Positions 15,647 through 24,209 of a stretch of DNA of 39,161 nucleotides are shown piece after piece; position 1 is the first letter of the stretch; each line of letters starts with the position of its first letter. Source of the stretch: CAYXPG01 sp964564845 (GTDB lineage Bacteria > Planctomycetota > Phycisphaerae > Sedimentisphaerales > Anaerobacaceae); contig CAZMCN010000004.1 in assembly GCA_964564845.1 (NCBI GenBank), positions 1-39,161 on the forward strand. The letters run 5' to 3'. The notes under the pieces were generated by a model. The model was not told the origin of the DNA. It was given only the letters and a program-made list of their open reading frames with translations, and searched no databases. The translations under genes were made by a program, and so were the position numbers.

Positions 15647-15766
15647 ATGGTCAAATACGAAGAAAAAATTGTAAAATTTTACCAAAAACGGGCAAAATTT
15701 CGCAAACACAGAGATGCTTCGGAGCTAAAAGAAGTCAATAAAAATTGCTTTTTTACTTCGCCTTAA
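15647..15766 (+). CDS. Possible 39-residue basic protein
   Basis: An ATG three bases after a perfect GGAGG opens 39 codons ending in TAA. The product is rich in K, R and E (starts MVKYEEKIVKFYQKR) and has no known domain. The spacing of the Shine-Dalgarno sequence is short. It lies in the gap upstream of the TPR-GT9 gene, on the same strand. It may be chance. Confidence 0.25.
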   Translation: MVKYEEKIVKFYQKRAKFRKHRDASELKEVNKNCFFTSP

Positions 15767-15768
15767 CA

Positions 15769-15794
15769 ATATACAATCGTGATATACAATCGTG
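15769..15794. repeat. 13-bp direct repeat upstream of the TPR-GT9 gene
   Basis: Two perfect tandem copies of ATATACAATCGTG end about 40 bp before the start codon at 15836. Tandem sites at this position could bind a regulator. They also overlap the only -10-like sequence. Confidence 0.6.
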
Positions 15795-15835
15795 TCGTTT
15801 TTAGTTAATCTCCAAGGCAAGGAGGCAGTACACGG

Positions 15836-17422
15836 ATGGCAGAGATTGCTGAAATGATGGAAACCGCCCTCGGGCACCATCAGGCTGGCCGTCTTGGCCA
15901 GGCAGAGCAGACGTACCAGATGATTCTGGAAAGTGAGCCTAACCATCCCGTCGCACTGCATTCTTTGGGTTTAATCGCACTTCAGAGAGGTCAATACAAT
16001 GCATCTGTTGAACTTATCAGCAGGGCAATAGAAGCAGAACCGCAGATACCACAATTCCACAATAATATCGGAATCGCCTTTAAAGGACTTGGTCGCATGG
16101 GCGAGGCTATAAGTGCCTTTGAAAGAGCGATATCACTCAAATCTGATTATGCTGAAGCTTATAATAATATGGGTGCCGCACTGTATTCACTGGGTCATTA
16201 CACCGCTGCGGTCGAAAACTACAAGCAGGCGATAGCACTCAACCCTGATTACGCCGGGGCCTACAATAATATGAGCGTTGCTTTACAGTCTCAGAATCAA
16301 TTTGCCGCTGCGATTGAGAATTGCAAACAGGCAATAGCCACAGCCCCCGATTATTATGAGGCCTACAATACAATGGCAACCCTGCTGCAGATGCAGGGCC
16401 GGCACAACGAAGCAATTGAATATTACAGACAGGCGCTCCGACTAAAACCGGATTATGCCGAAGTCCATAACAATTTAGCACTTGCTTTGCTGTTATGCGG
16501 AAGATTTGAAGAAGGCTGGAAAGAATACGAATGGCGTTTACATCCCGAAATCGCTGCTTATCCTCATCACTATCAGATGCCCCGCTGGGATGGTTCGTCT
16601 TTTGCAGGCAAGAGGCTTCTGGTTCATTATGAGCAGGGCCTGGGTGACAGTCTGCATTTTGTTCGATACCTGCCTATGGCCAAAGCCCTGGGAGGGACGG
16701 TAATTTTTGAGGCAAGAAAACCATTAATAGGTCTTTTCCGCGGTTTTGAGGGCATTGACGAGCTGGTAGAGGCCCGGCCTAATACCCCGCCTGATGTAAA
16801 ATTTGATTACCACATCCCTCTGCTGAGTCTTCCGGGCATATTCGCAACCACGCTTGAGACAATTCCCGCTGATATACCGTACCTTCACGCTGATGCAGCA
16901 AAGGCCGAAGCCTGGCGAGGTAGGTTTAGCTTCGATGGGCTTAAAATCGGTCTGGTCTGGGCTGGAAGGCCGGCAAAAATGAATGATGGTCTTCACCTGC
17001 GTTACCGCTGCTGTGAACCGGAAAATTTCCTGACACTGGCAAAGGTCAAGGGCGTTAAGTTCTATGGATTACAAAAGGGCTCTGCTGCCTCAGGGTCCCA
17101 TAAATTGGCTGAAATATTACCGATAACCAACCTTGCCGACCAACTCGAAGACTTTACCGATACCGCTGCGGTCATCGAGAAGCTGGATTTGGTCATCTCG
17201 GTAGATACTGCTGTGCTCCACCTGGCGGGGATGATGGGTAAAGAAGTCTGGGCACTTCTGTCCTTTATACCTGACTGGCGATGGATGTTAGAGCGGACAG
17301 ACAGCCCCTGGTACCCGACGGTAAGGCTTTTTAGACAAAAAAAATGGGGCGACTGGGACGATGTGTTCCGCCGCCTGACAGAGCAACTGCAAAGACTAAT
17401 CAGCAGAAACAAAAACCATTAA
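15836..17422 (+). CDS. TPR protein with GT9-like glycosyltransferase domain
   Basis: A 528-residue protein. Residues 1-230 contain about six tetratricopeptide repeats with regular spacing (for example YAEAYNNMGAALYSLGHY and NEAIEYYRQALRLKPDYAE). A linker with FEEGWKEYEWR leads into a heptosyltransferase-like (GT9) domain with YEQGLGDSLHFVRYLP near 267 and VDTAVLHLAGMMGKEVW near 462. Such fusions are known in planctomycetes, cyanobacteria and proteobacteria, and their acceptor is usually unknown. Next to fliC on the opposite strand, it may take part in flagellin or surface glycosylation. AAGGAGG precedes the ATG. Confidence 0.85.
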   Translation: MAEIAEMMETALGHHQAGRLGQAEQTYQMILESEPNHPVALHSLGLIALQRGQYNASVELISRAIEAEPQIPQFHNNIGIAFKGLGRMGEAISAFERAISLKSDYAEAYNNMGAALYSLGHYTAAVENYKQAIALNPDYAGAYNNMSVALQSQNQFAAAIENCKQAIATAPDYYEAYNTMATLLQMQGRHNEAIEYYRQALRLKPDYAEVHNNLALALLLCGRFEEGWKEYEWRLHPEIAAYPHHYQMPRWDGSSFAGKRLLVHYEQGLGDSLHFVRYLPMAKALGGTVIFEARKPLIGLFRGFEGIDELVEARPNTPPDVKFDYHIPLLSLPGIFATTLETIPADIPYLHADAAKAEAWRGRFSFDGLKIGLVWAGRPAKMNDGLHLRYRCCEPENFLTLAKVKGVKFYGLQKGSAASGSHKLAEILPITNLADQLEDFTDTAAVIEKLDLVISVDTAVLHLAGMMGKEVWALLSFIPDWRWMLERTDSPWYPTVRLFRQKKWGDWDDVFRRLTEQLQRLISRNKNH

Positions 17423-17578
17423 AAATGGTCCGCTCGCAAACAAACCTCATCTGATATAACCGGTTATGTGGTATCGGTGCAAATGATGTCCCTGAAATTT
17501 ACTGAAATTAAATTGTAACAAATGACGATAAATATATTTAGAACCAGTAAGCACAATCTTATTTCAGGTACTTGATAA

Positions 17579-19213
17579 ATGTTGTCGAATCTTGTTTTTA
17601 GTCCTTTTGCAATCCCACGGTTACCTCTCGGCATCGCCCTGCTTAAGTCTTATGTTGAGAAAAACAGCAACTTCCAGGTTAAATGCGCTGATTTGAATAC
17701 TATATGTCATAATGCTCTGGAGGATGATATCAGGAACAAAGGTAACATTGAAATGTCCGACCAGGACAGAGAAACTTTTTTGAAAGCTGTTGATGTACTT
17801 AAAAACAAGAATGAAGATTTCTTTAATCAGGCTGTTTATGACTGGGCTGGAAACGTTTTCATCGATAGTTTTAACAAGCTTAAAAAACTTTTCAGCGGAG
17901 AATGCAGGAAAGCTCTGGGCGCAAAAGGCACGGTCCCCTGGTTCGTGCAGCAGTATGCCGCTCTTTTGCTTTCAAATAAACCCGACATAGTCGGATTTTC
18001 CATTATGTTCCCGGACCAGATTTATTGCTCTCTTTTAATCGCCTATATTCTTAAAGCAGCAAATAAGAATATAAAAATAATTTTTGGGGGAAATTCCTCG
18101 AGCTCAGACTACAAGATAGTCCTTGCTTACCCTTTTATCGATTATGTCGCACTCAATGAGGGCGAAATAACTTTTCTTGAGCTGCTCAAGGCCCTCAACG
18201 GAGAAAAAGAGCTCGAGAAAGTGCCTAATCTGGCTTACAGAAAAAACGGTGCGGTTAAAGTAAATGGACCTTCTATGGTTACAAACCTTAACGAGCTGCC
18301 CTTTCCTGACTTTTCCGACTTTGATTTGAATTCCTGTTACTGCCCTGAGCCTGTGCTTTCGGTGCTCGGCTCAAGAGGATGTTACTGGCGCAGGTGCGCC
18401 TTTTGTGTTCATTATAAAAATTATTTTAACAGGTACCGAATAACTTCCATTAAGCGTTTGGTCGATGAACTGGAGCATCATATTGACAATGGCATCAGGT
18501 ACTTTGATTTTGTTGATGAAATGATACCGCCAAAGCGGTTTAAGCTGCTCGGCGAGGAAATCATCAGAAGACAACTTCACCTCAATTACAGCGCCCTTGC
18601 CAAGCCGACCGCAGATTTCACAAAAGATGTATTAGATGTTATGTATGAATCCGGCTGCACGTACATTATCTGGGGCGTTGAGTCGGGCTGCCAACGCGTA
18701 CTTGATTTAATGGACAAAGGCACAGTAGTTGAAGACATAACAAGGGTTTTAAGGGATTCGGCCCACGCCGGCATTAAAAACCACGTTTTCCTTATCATCG
18801 GCTTTCCCTCCGAAACCAAGGAAGAACTGAAAGAAACGATGGATTTTCTTTATGAGAACCGCAGCAGTATTCATTCAATACACAAAGGCCCATTCTCATT
18901 GTACAAAGACTCTCGGATATACGGAAATCCGGAAAAGTTTTATATTACAAAAATGGACACTCCGGACTACTCTAAAAATTCTACGCAGTGTGCTATCGCT
19001 TATGAGGTTTCCCAAGGCATAAAACACAGCGAGCTAAAACTATACAGTGACTTTTACACTAAAAACTATCTTCATCATTTCACATATTTTTCAGAAAATC
19101 TTAACATATTAAGACACCACGCCCTGCTGATTTATTCGAACCCTGACAAATTAATATTTAATGTAAAAAGACAGGGCGCAGGAAGTGTTCCAACGTTAGT
19201 TGAAGCCTGGTAA
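17579..19213 (+). CDS. B12-binding-type radical SAM protein
   Basis: A 544-residue enzyme. An N-terminal domain (about 1-210) has the PRLPLGIALLKSYVE opening and the FGGNSSSSDY loop of B12-binding Rossmann domains, but no clear DxHxxG cobalamin-ligand motif. The radical SAM core follows, with Cys268, Cys273 and Cys276 in SRGCYWRRCAFC. This is CX4CX2C rather than the common CX3CX2C; the wider spacing is seen in some B12-radical SAM families. WGVESGCQRVLDLMDKG fits the core. The reaction is unknown: methylation or ring chemistry on a sugar, lipid or peptide is possible. Base composition looks AT-richer than the flanking flagellar genes. Confidence 0.85.
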   Translation: MLSNLVFSPFAIPRLPLGIALLKSYVEKNSNFQVKCADLNTICHNALEDDIRNKGNIEMSDQDRETFLKAVDVLKNKNEDFFNQAVYDWAGNVFIDSFNKLKKLFSGECRKALGAKGTVPWFVQQYAALLLSNKPDIVGFSIMFPDQIYCSLLIAYILKAANKNIKIIFGGNSSSSDYKIVLAYPFIDYVALNEGEITFLELLKALNGEKELEKVPNLAYRKNGAVKVNGPSMVTNLNELPFPDFSDFDLNSCYCPEPVLSVLGSRGCYWRRCAFCVHYKNYFNRYRITSIKRLVDELEHHIDNGIRYFDFVDEMIPPKRFKLLGEEIIRRQLHLNYSALAKPTADFTKDVLDVMYESGCTYIIWGVESGCQRVLDLMDKGTVVEDITRVLRDSAHAGIKNHVFLIIGFPSETKEELKETMDFLYENRSSIHSIHKGPFSLYKDSRIYGNPEKFYITKMDTPDYSKNSTQCAIAYEVSQGIKHSELKLYSDFYTKNYLHHFTYFSENLNILRHHALLIYSNPDKLIFNVKRQGAGSVPTLVEAW

Positions 19214-19286
19214 CAAATGCTTTGATTCGTCTTGTTCTGCCGACACTGAATGCAGCAGGTTCCGCCGCACCGGCCGGCCCCTCTCC

Positions 19287-20630
19287 TCAGGCTTTATATT
19301 TGCCTGCAATCGGCTTCTGCATCTGCTCAAGCGTCTTATAGGCTCGAACAGACTGATGCCGTAACAGCATAAAGTCCAGAAGATTTAATACATTGAAGAT
19401 TCTTATGAAATCACTGAATAACTCGCCATCGGCAGGTTTATTTTGCCTGAATTCCTTCTCTTTTTGAATCAACTTAAAGCACTTCTTTAAAGTTGTATAA
19501 CCATTGAGATATCTGAATAAATACTTTGTGTATTTTCCAAGAGCGATTGTAACAGTTCCTACATTCGGCTGCGTTATTTCCATAGTTGCTCCGGTCGGCT
19601 TGTTTCTTGCAATATTGAAGAGTTTTTCGGCCGATATCAGGTCACAAAAGAAAGGTATAATGTCCGGGTCATTCGGGTCGGCGACCGTATTTATCTGGCC
19701 GGAAGCATAAAAGGTGTGTTTTGTAAGCGCACCGACTATCAATTCCGCAACGGCTTGCTGCTTATCGATTGGCAATGTTTTAATATTTTTCAACAAATCA
19801 TTGTCTTTTATAAACATTTCCGGTCTATACGATGCTTTGAACTCTGCAAACTCTAATAAATTGAGTCCACAGTCGTTTAACCAGTCGTATAATTGGGGCA
19901 CTGTGAAAGCTTTGTCCTGAGAATGTAAGAAATAATCAAAAATAACAATATCACCATCATTTATGTCTGAGAACAGTTGTTCTGATTTTTTGAACCAATT
20001 TGTTTTCGGCAAACAGTCCAGAACCGTCCTGGTATTTTCCACCTTTTGCCGCATATTATCTTGTTCAACATTAATCAATTTCATCAGTTCCTGGATTTGA
20101 TAGATGCCGGTCCTTCCGTACCTGCCATAAACCATAATGCCCATAGCACCGTCTTGTTTCAGCACACTTTTTAACGCCTTCAGACCTTCGATTGGATTTT
20201 CCAAATGATGCAGTACCCCCGTGCAGCTGATGTAATCAAATTCACCAATCCTCATTTGAGGAAGAGCTAATAAAGAACCGTGTACCCATTCAATATTGTC
20301 AAGGCCTCTTATTTGTGCCCTTTTTTTTGCAATTTCCATCGAAGCTGTGCTTATGTCGAGGTAAACAATTTGAGCATCGGCATCCCTTAGCTGTTCAGCC
20401 AAATAGATAACAGCGTCTCCTGTGCCGGCACCTGCAACAAGGGCCCGAAATGAATTATCAAAATGCCGTCTCCCTCTAAAACAATAATGATTTATTTTGG
20501 CTAACGGGTCTATAGATGTATAAATGAGCCGCTTTTTTTCGTCTTCCGGGTTGCGGGGCGGATAAGGATAATTCTCGTATTGCTCTTTAACTTCGGCTAA
20601 ATAATGAGATTCCAACAAAGTATTTTCCAC
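19287..20630 (-). CDS. SAM-dependent methyltransferase with C-terminal extension
   Basis: A 447-residue protein. A YENYPYPPR motif near the start is followed by a class I methyltransferase domain: ALVAGAGTGDAVIYLAEQL binds SAM, YLDISTAS holds the ribose and YISCTGVLHHLENP closes the fold. The last ~200 residues are helical and not recognised. The same N-terminal motif occurs in methyltransferases linked to TPR proteins and glycan loci. GTG at 20630, with AGGGA nine bases upstream, is preferred over TTG at 20657, which lacks a ribosome binding site. It faces the radical SAM gene and lies just downstream of fliK on the same strand. The substrate is unknown. Confidence 0.8.
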   Translation of the reverse strand: MENTLLESHYLAEVKEQYENYPYPPRNPEDEKKRLIYTSIDPLAKINHYCFRGRRHFDNSFRALVAGAGTGDAVIYLAEQLRDADAQIVYLDISTASMEIAKKRAQIRGLDNIEWVHGSLLALPQMRIGEFDYISCTGVLHHLENPIEGLKALKSVLKQDGAMGIMVYGRYGRTGIYQIQELMKLINVEQDNMRQKVENTRTVLDCLPKTNWFKKSEQLFSDINDGDIVIFDYFLHSQDKAFTVPQLYDWLNDCGLNLLEFAEFKASYRPEMFIKDNDLLKNIKTLPIDKQQAVAELIVGALTKHTFYASGQINTVADPNDPDIIPFFCDLISAEKLFNIARNKPTGATMEITQPNVGTVTIALGKYTKYLFRYLNGYTTLKKCFKLIQKEKEFRQNKPADGELFSDFIRIFNVLNLLDFMLLRHQSVRAYKTLEQMQKPIAGKYKA

Positions 20631-20675
20631 AGTCGCATTCCCTGTGAATATAAACAAATAAAAGCATCCGGCCTA

Positions 20676-22493
20676 TTAGACGAGCATATTTATTGAACTG
20701 CCGGTAATGAGCATTTCCTGGGGCTGAGCAAATCCTGTGTAGCTGTCCCCAAAGGTGCTTGTCAGCCACTCATAATAGGATTTATTATCTGCCTGATTGC
20801 CGGGATTTTCCGAATCCTGCTGTCCGGACCAACCGTCCTGTCCGGATGTTAATGATTGGTCCCTGTATGCCTGCTGCTGCTCATTGGTCAGGGTAACTTC
20901 GAGCTTTTTAACCGTAATGCCCGAATCATTAAGGTTTTTCACTATCTGCGGCAGTAGCTGCTGCAATTCTATTTTGGTTTGCAGCTTCTCAACTTCCAGC
21001 AGGCCGATGATTTGTTCATCCTGCTGCTCGAATTTCATATAAACCTTTCCAAGCTCAGGCGGGTCGAGGTGAATAGTGATTTGTTTTTCGCCCTGGCGTG
21101 AAGGAGCCTGTAAAACAGCCGACTGAATCTGTTCGCCGATATCTGTGGTCATATCGGCATTGCCGTCAGTCCTCTGGGTTGCAGTCGTGGCCGAGGTCTG
21201 TTCTGCAATATCGCCCTGGACATTATTTACCGAAATAACCTGCTCAAAATTTGAATCGGAGCCGGTGTCGTCTTTCGTTTGGCTTGTGGTAATATTAACC
21301 TGCTCTGGTTTTAAGTCCTTGAGAACAAACTGGCCCGTAGAGTTGTCGGCGGTGGACTGAGAGTCCTTATTGCTTCCATCCGATAATTCCATCATTATTT
21401 GGTCATTCAGGCCGATTTCCGCTTTATTAGGGGGCGTTGATTTCTCATTATCGACCAATTGGGGATCTGTTGTCTCGCCGTTCTTCTGGATTTCCACATT
21501 TACAACAACATCCTGCTGCAATACAGGTTTTTCCTGTCCATCCGTCATTACCGGCTTACCCGTCATCACCAACTTTTCAGCAAGAACGGCTGCTTTATCA
21601 TCGCCACTTGCTTCGGGCATTGGTTTTTCACTTTGCAACAATGAGAGAGTATTGGCCTGGTCGGTTGCATTTGGACTGTCATTTGCAACCGGCATTTCTC
21701 CGTCGGCTGTTTTACCATTGCCAACCGTGATTGCTTGGCCATTGCCAACAGTAACTGATTTGCCTTTTCCAACAATAATTGTTTGGCCTTTGCTAACAAG
21801 TACTGCAGGTATCGATTTGTTACCATTTTCGGTCGCATCTGCAGCAGGCAGGGATTGAACATCAGTGGTTAGCTGCCCCCCTGAAGTGTCTGTCGGGGGT
21901 TCCCCAGACGCACTACTTCGCGTTTGGAGGCCCCCCGGAATGGGTTCAGGCTTTTGCAGCACCTTTTGAGGCGTTAGAATAGGGTTGTTTTTGACTGTTT
22001 TTACAACCGGACCGGTGACATTAGGCAAGTTAGCCGTCTTTAACCCAACAAGAGATTGTTGAGTTAGTTGCGAACTGACGATTTCTTTCGTGGTGCCTTC
22101 ATAGGACGACACAATATCGTCAATTGCAGATTTTTGGGCTATTTGCCCTAAAAGAGGATATATAATATTATTCATAGAAAACGCCCCGGGCATCGGGCCT
22201 TTATTACTTATACACGATTTTTTGTTCTCCTGAAGTTCCCGGGGCGCCTCGGGCGATACCCTTTTGCCGAGCACTTGCTGAAACTGCTGCGTCTCCTCAC
22301 TTGATGGTTCTGCTGGAATCGTAACAGGGTTATTATCGGCCGTTATAGTTTGAGGGGTATCATCGAAAGGCGGATTATCTACCGATGCAGGGTTAAATTG
22401 GTCGGCACTTTGTTGTAGCGCGATTGTTGTCCGGGACAAAGCAACACCTGCATTGGGCAAAAGTATATTATCTATCATTAAGTTGATATTCAT
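20676..22493 (-). CDS. fliK: Flagellar hook-length control protein FliK
   Basis: A 605-residue secreted ruler and substrate-switch protein. The C-terminal Flg_hook domain is clear: ITIHLDPPELGKVYMKF then LLEVEKLQTKIELQQLLPQIV, at about 470-545. The long N-terminal part is low-complexity, rich in Q, T, S, N and P, as in other FliK rulers. It contains a run of 8-residue repeats (about residues 228-260) and, at about 186-199, residues translated from palindromic element copy D. A sigma-54-type promoter lies about 30 bp upstream. It stands alone on the minus strand, divergent from flgB. Confidence 0.9.
   Translation of the reverse strand: MNINLMIDNILLPNAGVALSRTTIALQQSADQFNPASVDNPPFDDTPQTITADNNPVTIPAEPSSEETQQFQQVLGKRVSPEAPRELQENKKSCISNKGPMPGAFSMNNIIYPLLGQIAQKSAIDDIVSSYEGTTKEIVSSQLTQQSLVGLKTANLPNVTGPVVKTVKNNPILTPQKVLQKPEPIPGGLQTRSSASGEPPTDTSGGQLTTDVQSLPAADATENGNKSIPAVLVSKGQTIIVGKGKSVTVGNGQAITVGNGKTADGEMPVANDSPNATDQANTLSLLQSEKPMPEASGDDKAAVLAEKLVMTGKPVMTDGQEKPVLQQDVVVNVEIQKNGETTDPQLVDNEKSTPPNKAEIGLNDQIMMELSDGSNKDSQSTADNSTGQFVLKDLKPEQVNITTSQTKDDTGSDSNFEQVISVNNVQGDIAEQTSATTATQRTDGNADMTTDIGEQIQSAVLQAPSRQGEKQITIHLDPPELGKVYMKFEQQDEQIIGLLEVEKLQTKIELQQLLPQIVKNLNDSGITVKKLEVTLTNEQQQAYRDQSLTSGQDGWSGQQDSENPGNQADNKSYYEWLTSTFGDSYTGFAQPQEMLITGSSINMLV
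21715..21810. repeat. 24-bp tandem repeat in fliK
   Basis: Four diverged 24-bp units on the plus strand, each starting CCATTGCC or CCTTTTCC. On the fliK strand they encode 8-residue units such as GKGKSVTV and GNGQAITV. Unit gain or loss would change the ruler length in steps of 8 residues. Confidence 0.8.
21895..21937. repeat. Palindromic element copy D, inside fliK
   Basis: Read on the minus strand: left stem CCTCCAAACGC, loop GAAGTAGT, right stem GCGTCTGGGG, with outer arms GGGGG and CCCCC. It lies wholly inside the fliK reading frame and is translated as about 14 residues (GGLQTRSSASGEPP) in the disordered linker. Confidence 0.9.
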
Positions 22494-22522
22494 AAAACAA
22501 TCCCTGTAATCATATCAATAAA

Positions 22523-22538
22523 AGCAATTGCTATGCCA
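22523..22538 (-). promoter_or_regulatory. Sigma-54 promoter of fliK
   Basis: On the minus strand TGGCATA, four bases, TTGCT, with GG and GC exactly ten bases apart as sigma-54 requires. It ends about 30 bp before the fliK ATG. Confidence 0.7.
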
Positions 22539-22912
22539 GTATGGGGGCTCAAAACATCGAAAACGCATAAGTGCTTATCAATAAGTAGTTTATAGAGACA
22601 TAAAGCCTGTCGCCGATTGTAACCAAACGGTTTTCGGCTATGGTTGTGGAGAAATACTCCTAACAGAAGGAAAGAATTGCCGGTTAAAACAGACCAAACA
22701 AGCTTCCCCGATTGCCAATGTCTGTCAATGTAAAAGCTGACACAACTACGTCCCCCAGTCTCGTTTGGGTGTAAAAAAACCTGCCTGCTTGTATAGAATC
22801 CTGACGCCATCGGCATCACCGGCATCTTGAATTTTCACGATTAATAGGTTTTTACGCTTTTTTTCTGCAAAAGCAGCCATTAAAGGGGGAAAAAACGCCG
22901 GCATCGTATAGC

Positions 22913-22928
22913 TGGCACGTTTATTGCT
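22913..22928 (+). promoter_or_regulatory. Sigma-54 promoter of the flgB operon
   Basis: TGGCACG, TTTA, TTGCT: a full match to the RpoN consensus with GG-N10-GC spacing, about 50 bp upstream of the flgB ATG. It would drive flgBC, fliEFGHIJ and the stator genes and needs an AAA+ activator not seen here. Confidence 0.85.
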
Positions 22929-22977
22929 CTTTTTCACCTTGTGGACAAAGTTTATACGCTGATAGCAGAGAGCCAAG

Positions 22978-23337
22978 ATGTCTAAAATAAGCAGTATAAT
23001 GGATTTTCTCGAGGCCGGCATAAGGGCCGAAAGCCTTCGCCAGAAGGCCATTGCCAATAACATCGCCAATCTTGAGACGCTGGGATACCGCAGGATTGAT
23101 GTCGAGTTCAAAGAACTGCTTGCCAAGGCGCTGGATTCCTCCGGAGAGGCTGAGCTAAGTCAGATTGAGCCGAAGTTTTATCAGCCTAACACAACACCGG
23201 TCAACTCAAACGGAAATGATGTCAATTTAGAGACCGAGGTCGGTGAAATGGTCAAAAATACTCTTCGCCACAAGGCATATGTTCGGCTGCTCAATAAAAA
23301 GTACAACCAAATGGAGCTTGCGATAAACATTAAATGA
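22978..23337 (+). CDS. flgB: Flagellar basal-body rod protein FlgB
   Basis: A 119-residue proximal rod subunit. The N-terminal rod-protein motif is clear (RQKAIANNIANLETLGYRRIDVEF), as is the C-terminal helix with LRHKAYVRLLNKKYNQMELAI. It is exported by the flagellar type III system and polymerises in the periplasm. It is the first gene of the operon behind the sigma-54 promoter, and its length is normal. Confidence 0.92.
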   Translation: MSKISSIMDFLEAGIRAESLRQKAIANNIANLETLGYRRIDVEFKELLAKALDSSGEAELSQIEPKFYQPNTTPVNSNGNDVNLETEVGEMVKNTLRHKAYVRLLNKKYNQMELAINIK

Positions 23338-23406
23338 ACAAACGATAGTCGATAGCAAAAAACACAAAGTCAAACGCTATGAAGATTTGAAAAGGCGGCA
23401 AAACCG

Positions 23407-23808
23407 ATGGAAATCAATAATACATTCGGCCCCATAGACATAGCAATATCGGGTATGAGGGCACAGAGCAAAAATATAGAAGTGATACACTCTAATGTCG
23501 CCAATGCTCGCACAACCAACGCCGGCAACGGTCAACCTTACCGCAGACTCGAGGCGATTTTCAAAACAGACGACGAAATCAGCGGTGTTACTCTGGAGAA
23601 AATAGTAAAAGATATGAGCGATTTTCAGAAGATTTCAGACCCCGGCAACCCGTATGCCGATGAAGACGGCTATGTCCTGATGCCAAATGTAAAGCTGCCG
23701 AGAGAACTGATTAATCTGACTATTGCAACACGAACGTATCAGGCCAACGCCGCAAGTCTTAAACGTTATCAGCAAATGGTGGAAACCACGCTTGAATTAC
23801 TTCGATAA
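23407..23808 (+). CDS. flgC: Flagellar basal-body rod protein FlgC
   Basis: A 133-residue rod subunit with the opening DIAISGMRAQSKNIEVIHSN, the DGYVLMPNVKLPRELINL segment and the C-terminal ATRTYQANAASLKRYQQMV helix. AAGGCGG lies just before the ATG. FlgC stacks with FlgB and FlgF in the proximal rod. The gene is 69 bp after flgB and 15 bp before fliE. Confidence 0.93.
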   Translation: MEINNTFGPIDIAISGMRAQSKNIEVIHSNVANARTTNAGNGQPYRRLEAIFKTDDEISGVTLEKIVKDMSDFQKISDPGNPYADEDGYVLMPNVKLPRELINLTIATRTYQANAASLKRYQQMVETTLELLR

Positions 23809-23823
23809 AAGAGGAATAACACA

Positions 23824-24138
23824 ATGATTAACTTTAATCCAAATGTAAGCTCGTTACCCGGCAATATCAACAATCTGACGGAGAAACCGAACGGTGACGT
23901 GGACCGGAAATCGGACTTCGCCGACACAGTAAAGGCCGTCGAAAAATACATCTCCAAAGTCGATGAGCTGCAACAGTCATCAGATGTGTCCATAAAGGAT
24001 TTGTTGAGCGGAAAAAACGAGGATATTACATCGGTTGTCGCCGCGGTGGCGAAAGCTGATATGAGTTTCAAACTGCTTGTCGGTGTCAGAAATAAATTAA
24101 TCGAGGCCTACAAACAAACTATGAACATGCAATTGTAA
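23824..24138 (+). CDS. fliE: Flagellar MS ring-rod junction protein FliE
   Basis: A 104-residue protein. The C-terminal half has the FliE signature (VVAAVAKADMSFKLLVGVRNKLIEAYKQ in parts, residues 75-100). It links the MS ring to the rod and is the first protein exported. The N-terminal 30 residues are polar and variable. AGAGGAA precedes the ATG. Its place between flgC and fliF is the usual order. Confidence 0.9.
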   Translation: MINFNPNVSSLPGNINNLTEKPNGDVDRKSDFADTVKAVEKYISKVDELQQSSDVSIKDLLSGKNEDITSVVAAVAKADMSFKLLVGVRNKLIEAYKQTMNMQL

Positions 24139-24209
24139 ATGATTATTGATTATTAAAAGGCACTAAGAATAATCGATGAATAGCGATTAAGCAAATACCA
24201 AGGGGCTTA

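Larger units (their letters stand above)
15416..15835. other. Divergent control region between fliC and the TPR-GT9 gene
   Basis: This 420-bp gap holds the fliC sigma-28 promoter (minus), a possible 39-codon gene and a 13-bp tandem repeat (both plus). A weak sigma-70-like TTGCTT with AATATA 17 bases later lies at 15745-15773. Confidence 0.5.
22494..22977. other. Divergent control region fliK/flgB
   Basis: A 484-bp gap with a sigma-54-type promoter at each end facing outward. The 370 bp between them could hold binding sites for an RpoN activator; no clear repeat was identified. A 111-codon minus-strand frame (22490-22825) overlaps the fliK start by four bases, but its composition is not protein-like and it contains the fliK promoter, so it is not called. 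Confidence 0.55.

Noticed and set aside
22334..22343. GCCGATAA box on the minus strand inside fliK
   Set aside because: No -35 match at the right distance and no downstream gene start; likely coding sequence.
22748..22772. CCCCCAGTCTCGTTTGGG, resembling half of the palindrome family
   Set aside because: Loop and outer arms are missing; at most a decayed remnant.
22490..22825. 111-codon minus-strand frame overlapping the fliK start by ATGA
   Set aside because: Composition is unlike the neighbours (many aromatic and His residues), no domain is visible, and it contains the fliK sigma-54 promoter.
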